A DNA stretch of 38,043 nt from the NCBI GenBank assembly GCA_027596195.1, contig JADGJG010000138.1, positions 1 through 38,043 of the forward strand, read 5' to 3'. Below the pieces are notes generated by a model. It ran no database searches. It was not told the DNA's origin and was given only the letters and a program-made list of their open reading frames with translations. Source of the DNA: Podochytrium sp. JEL0797 (taxonomy: Eukaryota; Chytridiomycota; Chytridiomycetes; Chytridiales; Chytriomycetaceae). This document shows positions 10,120-20,542 of this stretch, one piece after another. Numbering within the stretch: position 1 is the first letter of the stretch; every line of letters begins with the position of its first letter. Made by a program: the position numbers and the translations under genes.

Positions 10120-13100
10120 TCAAAACCCTTTCTCTACCATGAGCTTCAACATGACCCGATACGAATTCCACGAAACCCCCAAAGCCCCGACCCCAAACAC
10201 CACCAAGAACACATCCAAACACGCAACCCCGACATCAACCCCCAAAAATTTGGGCGCATACACACTCCACACCATCAAATGTCTTCGAAAATGTCCGGCG
10301 AGAGCTGTCGCACAGAACCCCCACGCCCCGAGACCCACAACTCCCGTCAACACGACCGCCCCTACCTCCTTCACCACGCGACGTTCCGACGTTCCCGTGA
10401 CTCTTTGTTTCCAGAGGATAATCAACGGCAACGCCAACACGCTTAGAATCGGGCCCCCGAACGTGTTGAGCGTCATAATCACGGGTGCGAGTATGAAACT
10501 CGTTTCAAAGAGTCCGATAAATGCGGCTTCCCATTGGAGACTCGCGATGGTGAATTGGTGGCCTGTGGAGAAGTAGGTTTGTTGTCCGAGCAGGAGAAAT
10601 ATGACTGAGAAGAGGAAGAGGAGGGGGTAGGGGGTTGGTGGGTTCATGCCGGATTCGAGGCGTTGTTTTGACTCGTTGAGGTTGTTTGGTTCGGCAGGAG
10701 ACCATTCGTACCACGAATCGCGGAGCGTGGAAACGAGTTCAACGAGTTGAAGGAGTTGAAGCATTTGAACTCCCAACATGATTCCACCGACGGGTTTTTG
10801 AAACATGGTCAACACCATGTACGCGCACGAAAGGAACGAGAGGTGGGATGCGCCGAGTGGGTTTTGGAGCCCGAGAACGACTTGGTATCGGTCTCCTGGG
10901 GTTTTGGTCATGATGGTGGCGCCGAGGCAGGTGGGTTCCGAGACCCAGACGTAGAGTGTTGAGATGGAGCACGAGAGGAATCCGATTTTGGCTAACCAGA
11001 CCCGCGCGATTTTCATAAAAGCCCAGGGTCCCACGAATTGTTGGTATCCGTGTAAAGTGTCGAGGAACCAGTAAATGAACGACACGCAGAGTCCGACAGG
11101 AATTCCATACGACAGGAGGAACCGTCCCGTAGAGTTGAACGAGTCCGTGGAACGGAGGGACTCGCGGATGGATAAAAGGGTGATGGGGATCATGGCGAGA
11201 AGGCCAAACACGGCGGTAGGGCTTGCGACGGAGGAGTTGGGGAACGCGTTGAAAGTCGGGATGCAGGTTTGTGCTTTTTCTTCTCGACAGACGGTGGAGG
11301 TTTGGGAGAATCGCGTGAGGAGCATGAGGAGGAGAGTGTGGGCGAGCATTTTGTTGCGCGTTTTGGAGGAGCGGGCGTTTAAGGCAACGAGGGTCATGTA
11401 GAAGCCGAATGCTTGGAGGAGGTGGATGGTTACGGATTCTTCGTAGATGGTGAAACTGTCGGAGGCGGGGACTCCGATCCAGAGGATGAGGAGGAGGAGA
11501 CCGAGAAACCCGTTCATGAGTGAGAGGTTGGTGTTTGGAGACAAGGAGGCGGCGGCAGTGGGTTTCTTTGGCTTGATGACCATCTCGGCGACGGAAGCGA
11601 GAACGAATCCAGCCATTGCGAAAATGGAAGCCAAGAAGATGATTTCGTGGGTCGGTGTCAACACGGAATCCACCTCATCGGAAGGTAACAAACGCACGAA
11701 TGCTTTGACAGCCGTTGTCCATGCCGCCACCATAGCACCAGCCGCGCCCCCACCAAAAAACGAAACGATTGACGCCGTCGAAATGCCCCCCTCGTTCCTC
11801 CACCAGACAAACACGACAAAGCAGCCAAACAACACGGCCACCAAAAACGTGGCCACCCCAACGATAATGATTGGCACATCAAACCGCGCCCAAACTCGCC
11901 GAGCCGACATGAGGGACTTGCGCATGAACTTCATATACTCAATGTACATCTCCTTCATCTGCTCAACCTCAGCAGCAGAAAAGTCCGAGCGGCCATGCCG
12001 CTTGTCCCAAAACGCGGAATACAACGTCTCCGCCTTGTCAAACAGCTCTGAAAGAGCACCCACAGAAAAGTCCGCAGCCATTCGCTGATTGCTGTATTCA
12101 ACCAAGTATCGGTGCATTTGGATCGCGTTTGTGCGGGTGACGGAGAGGAGACTCTCTTCCTTGGATAAGGCCCCGTCTTTGGAGGGAACGAAAAAGAGTT
12201 CTGGAATGACGGAACCAAGATTTCCGAAAGGAATGGGAACACCGAGCAACGACGCCAGGGTCGGGACCAAATCAATCTGGGGCATGGTTCGTGCGCCGTT
12301 CAAATACACGTACGGCTCGCCAAAGTTGACCTCCATCGTGTCCAAACTCGCCAACAGACCATCCAATTCCGTTCGACCGGGTCCACTGCTTTCCCACAAG
12401 GGTTGCTTGCTGTAGAGGAACATGGCCGCGTTGACTTCGTTTTCGCTGTCGCCACCGTGGTCGCCTTTGGGGTCCATTCCTGCATAAAGCGGAATCAGAA
12501 ACAGGAGGGGGCGAATGCGACTAGCATACCATGGTCTCCGAGAACCACCACCAATGTTTCATTGTCCACCTTCTCAAACACCTGCGTCAACCACCCTGCC
12601 GTTTTGAGATTTAAACAAACGAGTTTTTTTGCGCGATTGCACTCGGTATCAAATAGGAGTCGCACCATTCACTTGGGTCAGTTTCTCTGCCATAGGAACC
12701 GTATCTGGACCAAACGAGTGTCCGACGTGATCCACGCCCAAAAAGTGTGCAACGGCAAAGTCCCATTCGTGTTTTCGATCGAGGGCAGGCATCAAGTGCT
12801 CGACGCATCCGTTGTCGACCGTGTGCAGGTCCTGGACGTTGAAGGACGGAAACGGGTGCGACTCGTTGAATTGAGTGGGGAACAGGTTTGTCCAGGTGTC
12901 GTCGCCCATGAAGATCATGCGCTTGTGCATGGACAGCATTTGTGCAATGATATTGTCTTCAGTGATTTCGCTGCTGCCAAAGTTTGAGCCAGCGTCGACG
13001 AAGCTGGGCAATGTTAATTCTTCAAATTGAATTACTAAGTGTCCTTACGTAGGAAGCGTGCCTGTGACGAGTGCCTTGAGGCGCTGCATCGTTGTTGTTG

Positions 13101-13583
13101 GCGGATCAGCGCGCACGCGGAACAGAAGGGCGTTGTGCGGCTCTTCGCGCGTTTTCGCGGCGAGGACAGGCAGCCGGTTGCGGAAATGCGAGGCGCTGCC
13201 TGGCAACGGCACCGCAAAGTCGAAGCGGAAGGCGTCCACGAGGACAACCACTGCGCGCGAAAACCGAGGCAGCGGCGGCGGCAAAGACGAAACCGACGAC
13301 GCGTTGGGCAGTTCGAGGCGCGCGAGGAGGAAGCCGGCCTGTTTCTTAGTTAGTTTGTTTGTCTAGCACTAGCCAAACGAGCACTTGCCCCAAACAGAAC
13401 TATCCCGGCAAACTGCAGCAGTCCTAGGACACAGGCAACACAAAACAGCACGCCAAACTGCCGTCCCGCGCCATGCTGTAAAACAGAAAGCTGCGATGCA
13501 GGTGCATCCACAACTTCCTCTGGCGCCGACACAGGCGCATTCGCCTCCGCGTGGCTGTGGTCCGGTTTTCGTCTTCGTTGCAT
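10120..13583 (-). CDS. GPI13: GPI ethanolamine phosphate transferase 3 (PIG-O/Gpi13)
   Basis: ER membrane enzyme that transfers ethanolamine phosphate from phosphatidylethanolamine to the third mannose of the GPI anchor; this group later links to protein. Five exons, 13389-13583, 13049-13338, 12666-13003, 12530-12595 and 10120-12479, give 1082 residues, close to the human protein. An N-terminal membrane anchor (about 43-70) is followed by an alkaline-phosphatase-fold luminal domain with metal-site motifs VLVDAFRFD (about 97-105), PPTTTMQRLKAL, MGDDTW, FLGVDHVGH and two GDHG motifs (VVLGDHG, KGDHGGDS). The C-terminal ~650 residues form many membrane segments. The first intron fits only with a GC donor (TTTGGG|GCAAGT), a CTAAC branch motif and CAG acceptor: this keeps the frame and the family's spacing between the anchor and GFLLARLEL. 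Confidence 0.94.
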
Positions 13584-13634
13584 CGATTTTTGGAAAACAA
13601 ACCCAAGTTTTTTTGCACATCACTCCATCAAAAC

Positions 13635-15017
13635 TTAAATCTTGCTCACAATCTCCAACTGCTTCCCAAAGAACAGTCTCATATCCGCAACAAGCAGTTC
13701 CGGTTCTTCCAATGCCGCGAAATGCCCACCTTTCAAGGAAAAAATGAGGACACGGGAAAGACCCAAAAACAACACCTCCTCACCTCTTGGCATTCGCGTA
13801 TACTGCTGCAAGTTGCAAGCATATCTCACCCACTCCTCCGGAGGCTGAAAAATGTCCTGAAAAATCGCAACCGCAGTTGGAACAGAAATGAACGCGTGTT
13901 TCGCAAGATCCTGGCCAAATGTATCCTTGTACAGTCGGAATGAGCTCGTAATCGATTGCGTGAACCAGTAGATGCTGATGTTCGTCAAAAGATCATCAAC
14001 ATCCATTTCCGTCGCCGCCCACGTCAATTTTTCGCCGATCCAACTCAACAGCCCGAGAGGAGAGTCGTTCAATCCGACTCCTAGGGTGAATGGTTTCGAT
14101 CCTTGGATTTTCATGTACCCGGTTTCGTTTTGGGCCCAGTTCCGACTGAACACCAGACCAGCGATTTCTTCCTTTGTCAAAACGAGTTCGGGCCGAACGG
14201 CAAGGAGAAGCTTCTTGGGAAGGTAACTACTAGCCTGTGGAACCGGAACGTACGCGAGGTTCAGATGGATCGCTGAAAAAAAGGAGTCGACCTTGAGTTT
14301 TTCGCCGCGGATTCATCAAAAAAGAATACCCACCAACACAGTTCCCAGGGTGATGAATGGCCATCGATTTCACAATAAACGAGCCCCAGTCTCCACCCTG
14401 GGCAAAGAAACGCGTGTACCCCACAACACCCATGAGTTTGACGAACACGGAGGCCACGAAATCGGGAGTGAATTTTGCAACATGAGGAACGGCGGACGAG
14501 AAGGCGAATCCGGGGATGCTTGGAATCACGATGTGAAACGCGGGTTGCTTGGGGTCACTCGGGTCTGCAAGCTGGCGGGCGACTTTGTGGAATTCGTGGA
14601 ACGAGCCGGGCCAGCCGTGCTTTGGGAAGCGTTACTTAATAGTGTGCAGGACGGAATCATTACTCACAATCAAAATGAGAGGGCGGGCGTCCGGTCTGGA
14701 TGAGCGAAGATGTACAAAGTGGATGGTGCTTCCGTCAATATCGGCAGTGAACATGGGCAGACTGTTGATCAAGGCTTCCTGGGCGCGCCAATCAAACTTG
14801 TTCTTCCAGTGATCCAAGAGGGAAAGGAGCTTGCCGTGAGGGATTCCTAATTGGGCAAAGGGGGTTGGTGGCGAGCGGTCAGGCATCGGTCCTCACCAAA
14901 CTTGCTTGTCTCGGTATCATTCGTTACAGAAGGAGGGACTCGAGCTTTCGCTAGACGCTCTGCAAGGTCCAGGAGCTGTGCATCTGGAATTTCGACGCGG
15001 AAAGGTTTGAATGCCAT
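13635..15017 (-). CDS. Microsomal-type epoxide hydrolase (EHN + alpha/beta hydrolase)
   Basis: Hydrolyses epoxides to diols in detoxification or secondary metabolism. Five exons, 14897-15017, 14668-14846, 14334-14619, 13784-14272 and 13635-13729, join in consistent phase into 389 residues. The N-terminus is the epoxide hydrolase N-terminal domain (PFRVEIPDAQLLDLAERL, IPHGKLLSLLDHWKNKFDW). The hydrolase fold follows with oxyanion motif HGWPGS (101-106), nucleophile Asp177 in GGDWGS, and catalytic His361 in GGHFAALEEPELL. The acidic member of the triad is not assigned with confidence. There is no N-terminal membrane anchor, unlike animal microsomal enzymes. It lies in tandem with PIG-O, 51 bp upstream of that start, and is divergent from the tau-like gene with 141 bp between starts. 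Confidence 0.92.
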
Positions 15018-15158
15018 TTTTTGCAAGAAAACCCACCCCTTCTCTCTCCTTCCCTTTCGTGTTTCACATGAGAAAGTAAAAAGGTTTCGCGTCACAAAAA
15101 GCAACGACCCGTCTCTTTTCCATGTCGCACACGACAAGCCAAAAAAATTTCATTACTG

Positions 15159-17009
15159 ATGATGTCGACGAACGGAACCGCCAAGTTGCGCCCCGACACG
15201 GCAAAGTCCACTGCTTCCACGCGCAGCCGCAGCGCAAGCAACAGCCGTGCGAACGGTGGATCCCTTCCCCGCGCTGCCTCGGCAACTCCAAAGAAATACG
15301 ACAAATCCTCCTACGAAAGTGGGTCGGCCTCCTCAGCCACCCTCAACGCCGCCAAGTCCGTGTCCTCGCTGACTCCAGTCAACAAGAAGTATGCGAACGT
15401 CAAGTCCAAGATTGGATCGATGCATGTAAGGCACACCCGCCAAACGGCATTTCAGCTTCTGATTTCGATTCTTGATCTGACACCGCAGAACATCAACCAC
15501 TCTCCCTCCGGAGGTGACGTCAAGATCTTCAACGATAAGCTCGCATTCAAAGAAAAGGTTGCGTGTGTCTTTCTGTATAGTTTCGATGCGACAAGTTTAT
15601 TAATCAGTTTGTTGCGGGATCCAGGCCTCCCCCCGCATCGACGCCAAGGCGGATCAATATACACGCAGCGGTGGGGACGTTAAAATATTCAGCGCCAAAC
15701 TCGATTTCAAAGAGAAGGTATGGGAAAGTATTCCCTCCCCGTCGCGTCGCGTCGCGTTGAACCCAAAACTAAAAAAAAATGTCAGGCGTCCCCGCGCATT
15801 GACGCCAAGGCGGAAGAATACGTACGCAGTGGAGGAGACGTGAAAGTGTTTTCTGAGAAGCCCCAGTTTCGCGAAAAGGTGAGAATAGGTTGAAGTGGGC
15901 CGACACAATTCTCCATAACCTCGCTCACGGGACTCACGTTCCAAAAAATTCCAAGGCCGCACCCCGTATTGTGGCGAAAGCCGATGATTACGTTCGCAGT
16001 GGCGGGGATGTGAAGGTGTTTTCTGAAAAGACTCTGTTCCGCGAAAAGGTTTGAAACCGCAAATTGTTTTTTTTCAATTTGCTTAATCAGATATCCCCAG
16101 GCGACCCCCCGTATTGATGCCAAAGCAGATGACTACGTTCGCAGTGGAGGGGATGTGAAAGTGTTTTCTGAAAAGCCTCACTTCCGTGAAAAGGTGAACC
16201 GTTTTTCATTTTGGCCAAACAAGCCCCCCCCCCCGCGCTTCCGCTAATCAAAAAAATATGACAGGCTGCACCGCGTATTGATGCCAAAGCTGAAGATTAC
16301 GTTCGCAGCGGTGGGGATGTGAAAGTGTTTTCCGAAAAGCCTCAATTCCGCGAAATGGTTGTTGTTTGAGTTATCCAAATGTTCGCTCATTGCATCATTG
16401 ATTCAATCAGGCCTCCTCGCGTATTGATGCAAAATCGGATCACGTCGCTGGCGGTGGGAATGTTCACATTTTCGATGAAAAAATCGATTATTCCAAGGTT
16501 CAGTCGCGTCTCATTTCTGATTCTAAATTTCTAATGCCTGTAACGGTGGGATTCATTCAGGCTTCCTCTCGCATTGATGCGAAATCTGATCATGTGGCTG
16601 GAGGTGGAAATGTTCAGATTTTTGATGAGAAGATTGATTATTCCAAGGTTTTGTGATTATTCTCATTTGTTGCTCCTTGTGATTAACACCCTTTCTCGCC
16701 ACCATATAGACCCAGGCCAGAATTGATGCCAAGTCTGATCACGTTCCTGGCGGAGGAAATGTGCGAATTTTTGAAGAAAGACATGATTATTCAAAGGTGT
16801 GTGTGTGTGTTTTTCCCCCACCGATACTCCATTCTGCTAATCATTTCACTTAGACATTGCCAAGAATTGATGCCAATTCAGACCATGTTGCAGGAGGTGG
16901 AAATGTGCGCATTTTCGACGAGCCTTTGGTTGTGGTGGAGCGTTCTTCGTCTCGGTTGGGCCGTTCTCGTTCGGCAGCGTCATCCAGATCTCCTTCTCCC
17001 ACTCATTAG
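15159..17009 (+). CDS. Tau/MAP2/MAP4-like microtubule-binding repeat protein
   Basis: Predicted 405-residue microtubule-associated protein. Eleven exons: 15159-15425, 15489-15557, 15625-15717, 15786-15878, 15956-16048, 16101-16193, 16265-16357, 16411-16497, 16561-16647, 16710-16796 and 16854-17009, all joined in phase 0. The N-terminus (1-75) is Ser/Ala/Arg-rich and disordered. The first repeat, split over exons 1-2, reads VKSKIGSMHNINH then SGGDVKIF..KLAFKEK, which closely matches the tau-family tubulin-binding repeat. It is followed by five 31-residue units of the form PRIDAKADDYVRSGGDVKVF and four units of the form RIDAKSDHVAGGGNVHIF, three of 29 residues and the last inside exon 11. The tail is Ser/Arg-rich. 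The family is best known from animals, where it stabilises microtubules; the function here is inference. Two ATGs in tandem open the frame (15159, 15162). An out-of-frame ATG lies upstream at 15122. Confidence 0.85.
15489..16940 (+). repeat. Tandemly duplicated exon array (ten repeat units)
   Basis: Exons 2-11 of the tau-like gene are serial copies of one module with introns of 50-80 nt between them. Exons 3-7 are each exactly 93 nt and exons 8-10 exactly 87 nt, all flanked by phase-0 introns. Exons 5, 6 and 7 are nearly identical over long stretches at the DNA level (for example the segment encoding YVRSGGDVKVFSEK), while the introns differ, which points to recent duplication or conversion of exons. 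Confidence 0.85.
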
Positions 17010-17023
17010 TTTCCAAAAAAAAG

Positions 17024-17029
17024 AATAAA
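17024..17029 (+). terminator. AATAAA polyadenylation signal of the tau-like gene
   Basis: Exact AATAAA 14 bp after the stop codon at 17007-17009. Confidence 0.55.
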
Positions 17030-17244
17030 CAGTGTTGTTTTAGAAAATTCTGATCAACTTTTTTGGCAGCCCGTGCGCGGCTTCGGCTGGGGCTCATTAT
17101 TCACAACTTGCGTGCAAGTCAGGAATATAATAGAGTTAAAACCTGGTCGTGGCATGTCGATGTGGCCTCTGTATTGTCCCTTGGTTCTGGGTGTTTTCAG
17201 TAATACAAGCGCGTTTTGGTTTCACATCGCTTCAGTGTCTCCGC

Positions 17245-17250
17245 TATAAA
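17245..17250 (+). promoter_or_regulatory. TATA-like box
   Basis: TATAAA in the context CCGCTATAAAACATTCC, about 90 bp upstream of the ATG at 17340. Motif match only. Confidence 0.35.
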
Positions 17251-17339
17251 ACATTCCGAATCGTCTACCTTCAGCAGCACATGCGTTAATAACTAGAAAC
17301 CAACACGGCAAACTCTCCCTACCACACCTGACACCTCTA

Positions 17340-18304
17340 ATGGAACCCGACCTTTGCTCCACAATTCTCCAACAAGCCTCGAACAATTTGAAGCAAAGAT
17401 TCAGGGTTCGTGGCGGAGTTGGAGGGACACTTGCGGGTGGGGTGGCAAGTGATAGTGTGGAAGGGTGGGGCGGTGGATGCGGAGAGCCAAATGGCCGTGG
17501 CGAGAGGGAGTGCGAGTGCGCGTGGGAGTGGTGGTGCGAGTGGTGGTGCGAGTGGTGGCGAGGGTGCGAGTAGGAGTGGTGGTACTAGAGGGAGTGTTAG
17601 AGTTGGTGCTCAGCGTAAGGTGTGGGCGGACCCGAAGAAGCGGGAGGAGGAGGATGGAGGAGGGTCGGGAAACACGTTACTTTAAAGGCAATCGCGGGAC
17701 CCTTCACTCCCCAGCAGGTGAACTTGCGTGCCCAGATCAAATACGGCTCGGCCATGAAGGTGGTTCAGGAGGACGCCGAAATGGAAGGCCAAAACACCCA
17801 CCCCCCAAAACAAACCCGTGCCTCCAGCCGCAACACACTTCAAACCCAAAACATCCACCGACCTCATCTCCGTGAGCGAGTCAGACAACGCGAAGCGAGC
17901 CCAGCACCAAACACGCACACTGGTTCAAGAGAGTTCTATTGTGATGAGGTAGGGGTGGGACACCATGACTGCGAATCGACCCCACCCACAAAAACAGGCG
18001 AGAGTGACGCCGAAACCGACCCCCGGCGCCAACGCGAACCCGTCTCCGACCCCTGGCAACATCCAAAAAAGACCCCAAAACCCTCCTCTGGGCCGCTCAT
18101 GTTCAAATGCATGCGCAGCACACAAACCTGCACGCTCTTCTCGCGCGATGTTGGGCAATGCAAAAAATGAAAACTTGGATGCCACACCCACTCCTTTTGG
18201 GAATCCCCCCCTTCTTCACAAAATTGGGCTCGCAATAGGAATGCACACACGCGGTTGACAAGGACGCGTTGAAAAATCAAGATTTTTTCGACTCTTATCC
18301 GGAA
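17340..18304 (+). CDS. Probable multi-exon gene, structure unresolved, product unrecognised
   Basis: Several stretches have protein-like codon use on the plus strand but in different frames. From the ATG at 17340 comes MEPDLCSTILQQASNNLKQRF. From about 17404 a second frame encodes VAELEGHLRVGWQVIVWKGG, then a Ser/Gly/Ala-repeat region and a charged segment (KVWADPKKREEEDGGG). At 17715-17790 a third frame encodes QVNLRAQIKYGSAMKVVQEDAE, with strongly G/C-ending codons. At 17827-17947 another segment reads SVSESDNAKRAQHQTRTLV before a GTAGGG donor-like site. The last segment ends in VDKDALKNQDFFDSYPET and a stop at about 18302. I could not join these with in-phase GT..AG introns throughout. No domain recognised. 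Confidence 0.3.
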
Positions 18305-18716
18305 ACTTGAAAGTAGACTATTCGAAAGGGTGGGTGTGGAAAGGGGATTCATGCGGGAGGTTCATTTCGTCCCCTTGCCCTGTTTCGGAGTGAAAAAAAA
18401 CGCGTTTAATAAAACGCGGTTTCCAAAACGAAGAGAATATATACCCCCCCCCCTTGATCCCGCGCGAGCGGGTCTCACCGACTCTCAAATTGCTCAACTT
18501 CACCAAACAAGTTTATTTGTTGTGGCGCAAAATAAAAAAACGAGATATCCCCACCCCCCCCCCCCCCCCCTCCAGACCCCGTCATTCAACCCCAAAAACC
18601 ACCCTCCCCACCATATCCCCACCCCTCATTCCTCTTATCCCATCCCCTTCCCTCCACCAAACATCAAAGCCAAAAAAAAGAATCACCCCCCTTCCCCCAC
18701 TTTTCCAGCAAAAACC
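18305..18716. other. Spacer with several poly-C runs
   Basis: C homopolymers lie at about 18445-18453 and 18552-18570, with A/C-rich DNA up to the 3' end of the bL36 gene. A short open stretch around 18455-18530 does not connect to anything I can support. No RNA gene seen. Confidence 0.5.
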
Positions 18717-19100
18717 TCAAATCTGCACCTGCTTATGCTTCGGATTCTCTTTACAAATCACTCTCAACCTGCCCCCACGTTTCGCAAAGAAACAGTGTGG
18801 ACATCTCAACCGCAACGCGGACTTGGACTTGAACGTTCTCACGCAGGTTGTGAGTGCCGAGGGGGGTTGTGCGGCGAGGAGGGTGGATGAGGTGGTGGTG
18901 GAGAGGAGGGAGCTCGATGCGAAGGAGGGTGTGGTTGCGCGGGAGAAGAAGCCGCGGGGGCGGGGGGGGGGGCCGGCGTGGGGGGGGGGGGCGGTTGTGG
19001 GGGTGGTTGGGGGGGGGGTGGGGGGGGGGGGGGGGGGGTGGGCGGCGCGGGGGAGGGCGGCGGTGGTGGTGGTGGGTTTGGATCGTAGGCAGGCGAGCAT
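18717..19100 (-). CDS. RTC6: Mitochondrial large-subunit ribosomal protein bL36m
   Basis: Mitochondrial homologue of bacterial ribosomal protein L36 (yeast Rtc6), a small zinc protein of the large mitoribosomal subunit. Single exon, 127 residues. The last ~40 residues are the L36 domain ([20 protein letters not shown]) with the zinc ligands C100, C103, C116 and H122. The N-terminal ~85 residues are Ser/Thr/Ala/Arg-rich, as expected of a mitochondrial presequence, but also contain a long proline-rich run encoded by the G-homopolymer region at about 18955-19045. That part could instead be an intron or be distorted by homopolymer errors, so the N-terminus is tentative while the C-terminal domain is secure. 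Divergent from cytochrome b5 with 227 bp between starts. Confidence 0.85.
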   Translation of the reverse strand: MLACLRSKPTTTTAALPRAAHPPPPPPTPPPTTPTTAPPPHAGPPPRPRGFFSRATTPSFASSSLLSTTTSSTLLAAQPPSALTTCVRTFKSKSALRLRCPHCFFAKRGGRLRVICKENPKHKQVQI

Positions 19101-19327
19101 CTGATTGGTGTTTTTTTGCGGTTTTTTTTTGTTTTGATTTTTTCTTTTTCTTTTTGCTCATGTGGTTGGGAACACTGAAAGAGGTGGGGGCTGGAGAGAG
19201 GAAAGCCCCCAGGAGGGGAGCTGGCACGAATCCATATGAGACAGGCAGAAAAGAAACCCGTCGATCACTTTTTCGTGAGCGAGCGTGTATGATGACTTTC
19301 GCAAAAAAAATCGCGAAAATCGGCAAC

Positions 19328-20479
19328 ATGTCCAAAACATTCTCTTGGTCTGACGTTCAATCGCACAACACCCGCAAGTCCTGCTGTGAGTCACAAAAGC
19401 CCGCCGTCTCTTGCATGAAGCCGCAGCCGCCTCCTTTCCGATGACCCGCGGAAGCGTGCGATATCTCCCCCCACGAGTTGATTGCGTGTCTCCCCGCCCA
19501 AGCCAAACACACCCCCCGCAGCATGGAACTGACTCCACCACCAACCCCACCTTTTAGGGCTCGTGATCGAAAAGGACGTGTTTGATTGCACAAAGTTCTT
19601 GGAAGAGGTGAGGGGAAGCATGTGTACCCCTGATAAGGGAACGCAAAAAAAAGGGAGAGGCGCGCATATTGGATTTAACGCTTGTCCCTTTTTAGCACCC
19701 TGGTGGCGAGGAGGTCATGATGGAGAATGCTGGTGAGTGGGGTGTGACAAGTATTTCCCTGCTGCGAGACGGAGGAGAAGGGAAACGATTTGCGATGGAT
19801 TCTGTGCTATCAGTCCTTCTTTTTTGCGCGCGCGAGCGACTCAAGCCGTGCGTTCTGGACGCAAACAGCAGCAACAAAAAACGAGAACGAATGTGGCGGG
19901 TGATGGGATTCTCGCGAGATGGTGTGTTGTGTGGATGGGTTGCTTGGGGAAACGGATCATTCGTGAATGAAGCGGATTTTGAGGAATGCGAATGCGGCAT
20001 ATTCGTTGGAAGCACGCCCCCGTGTTTGGGAGCGAGAGTGAGAGAGAATTTGACGCGGTATTTTCTTATTGTATGGTAGGATTCGACGCCACGGACGCCT
20101 TTGAAGAAATTGGGCACTCGGACGACGCCAAAGACTTGCTCAAGGGCATGAAGATTGGAACGTTGGTTGATTCTGTACGTGTTTTTTTTTTGAGTGGTTG
20201 TTTGGTGCATGCACGTGTGTGGGTTGCGTGAAAATGCCTGACTAATGCACAAAACACAGGCCAAGCCGCCCAGCAAGAGCAGCAGAGTTGCGGAAACGAC
20301 GAGCATCAACGGATCTGGCTCTGGGGCGTCTGGGTCAGGACCAAACTGGTGGGTGGTGGTGTTTTTTTGTTGTTGTTTGATACCATTGTTGATGATTGTT
20401 TTGTTCTGATATCAGGGCAGCGCTTGCTGTGATTCCCGTTGTTGCTATTGCAGCGTATTATTTCTTGTCTGCTCAGTAG
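19328..20479 (+). CDS. CYB5: Cytochrome b5, tail-anchored
   Basis: ER-type cytochrome b5, an electron donor to desaturases, sterol enzymes and P450s. Six exons, 19328-19385, 19558-19607, 19696-19732, 20080-20174, 20260-20348 and 20416-20479, join in consistent phase into 130 residues. The heme domain starts MSKTFSWSDVQSHN and carries both heme-ligand His: H37 in EEHPGGEE and H61 in EIGHSDDA. After VDS a Ser/Gly-rich linker leads to one hydrophobic C-terminal segment (about 110-128), the usual tail anchor. Tight exon sizes and perfect phasing (for example T|GG giving the conserved Trp of KSCW) support the model. The third intron (19733-20079) is unusually long at 347 nt and has no in-frame stop until the last codon, which overlaps the acceptor AG. 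Confidence 0.93.
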
Positions 20480-20542
20480 ATTGTTGAAGAAGATCAAAAA
20501 AAGGAGGCGTTTTGTTTTGTTTTTATTTTTCCCCCGAAGGTT

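Larger units (their letters stand above)
17010..17339. other. Spacer between the tau-like gene and the next coding signal
   Basis: No coding frame that I can support. It contains a polyadenylation-type hexamer just after the tau-like stop and a TATA-like element at 17245-17250 about 90 bp before the ATG at 17340, so it probably holds the terminator of one gene and the promoter of the next. Confidence 0.5.

Noticed and set aside
11447..12088. 213-codon open frame on the plus strand
   Set aside because: It lies antisense inside the PIG-O membrane domain and has no family features.
18751..19335. 194-codon open frame on the minus strand
   Set aside because: A shadow of the bL36m gene in another frame, dominated by homopolymer-encoded Pro/His.
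19717..20079. 120-codon open frame on the plus strand
   Set aside because: It is exon 3 of cytochrome b5 read through into its intron; the real continuation FDATDAFEEIGH lies after the acceptor.
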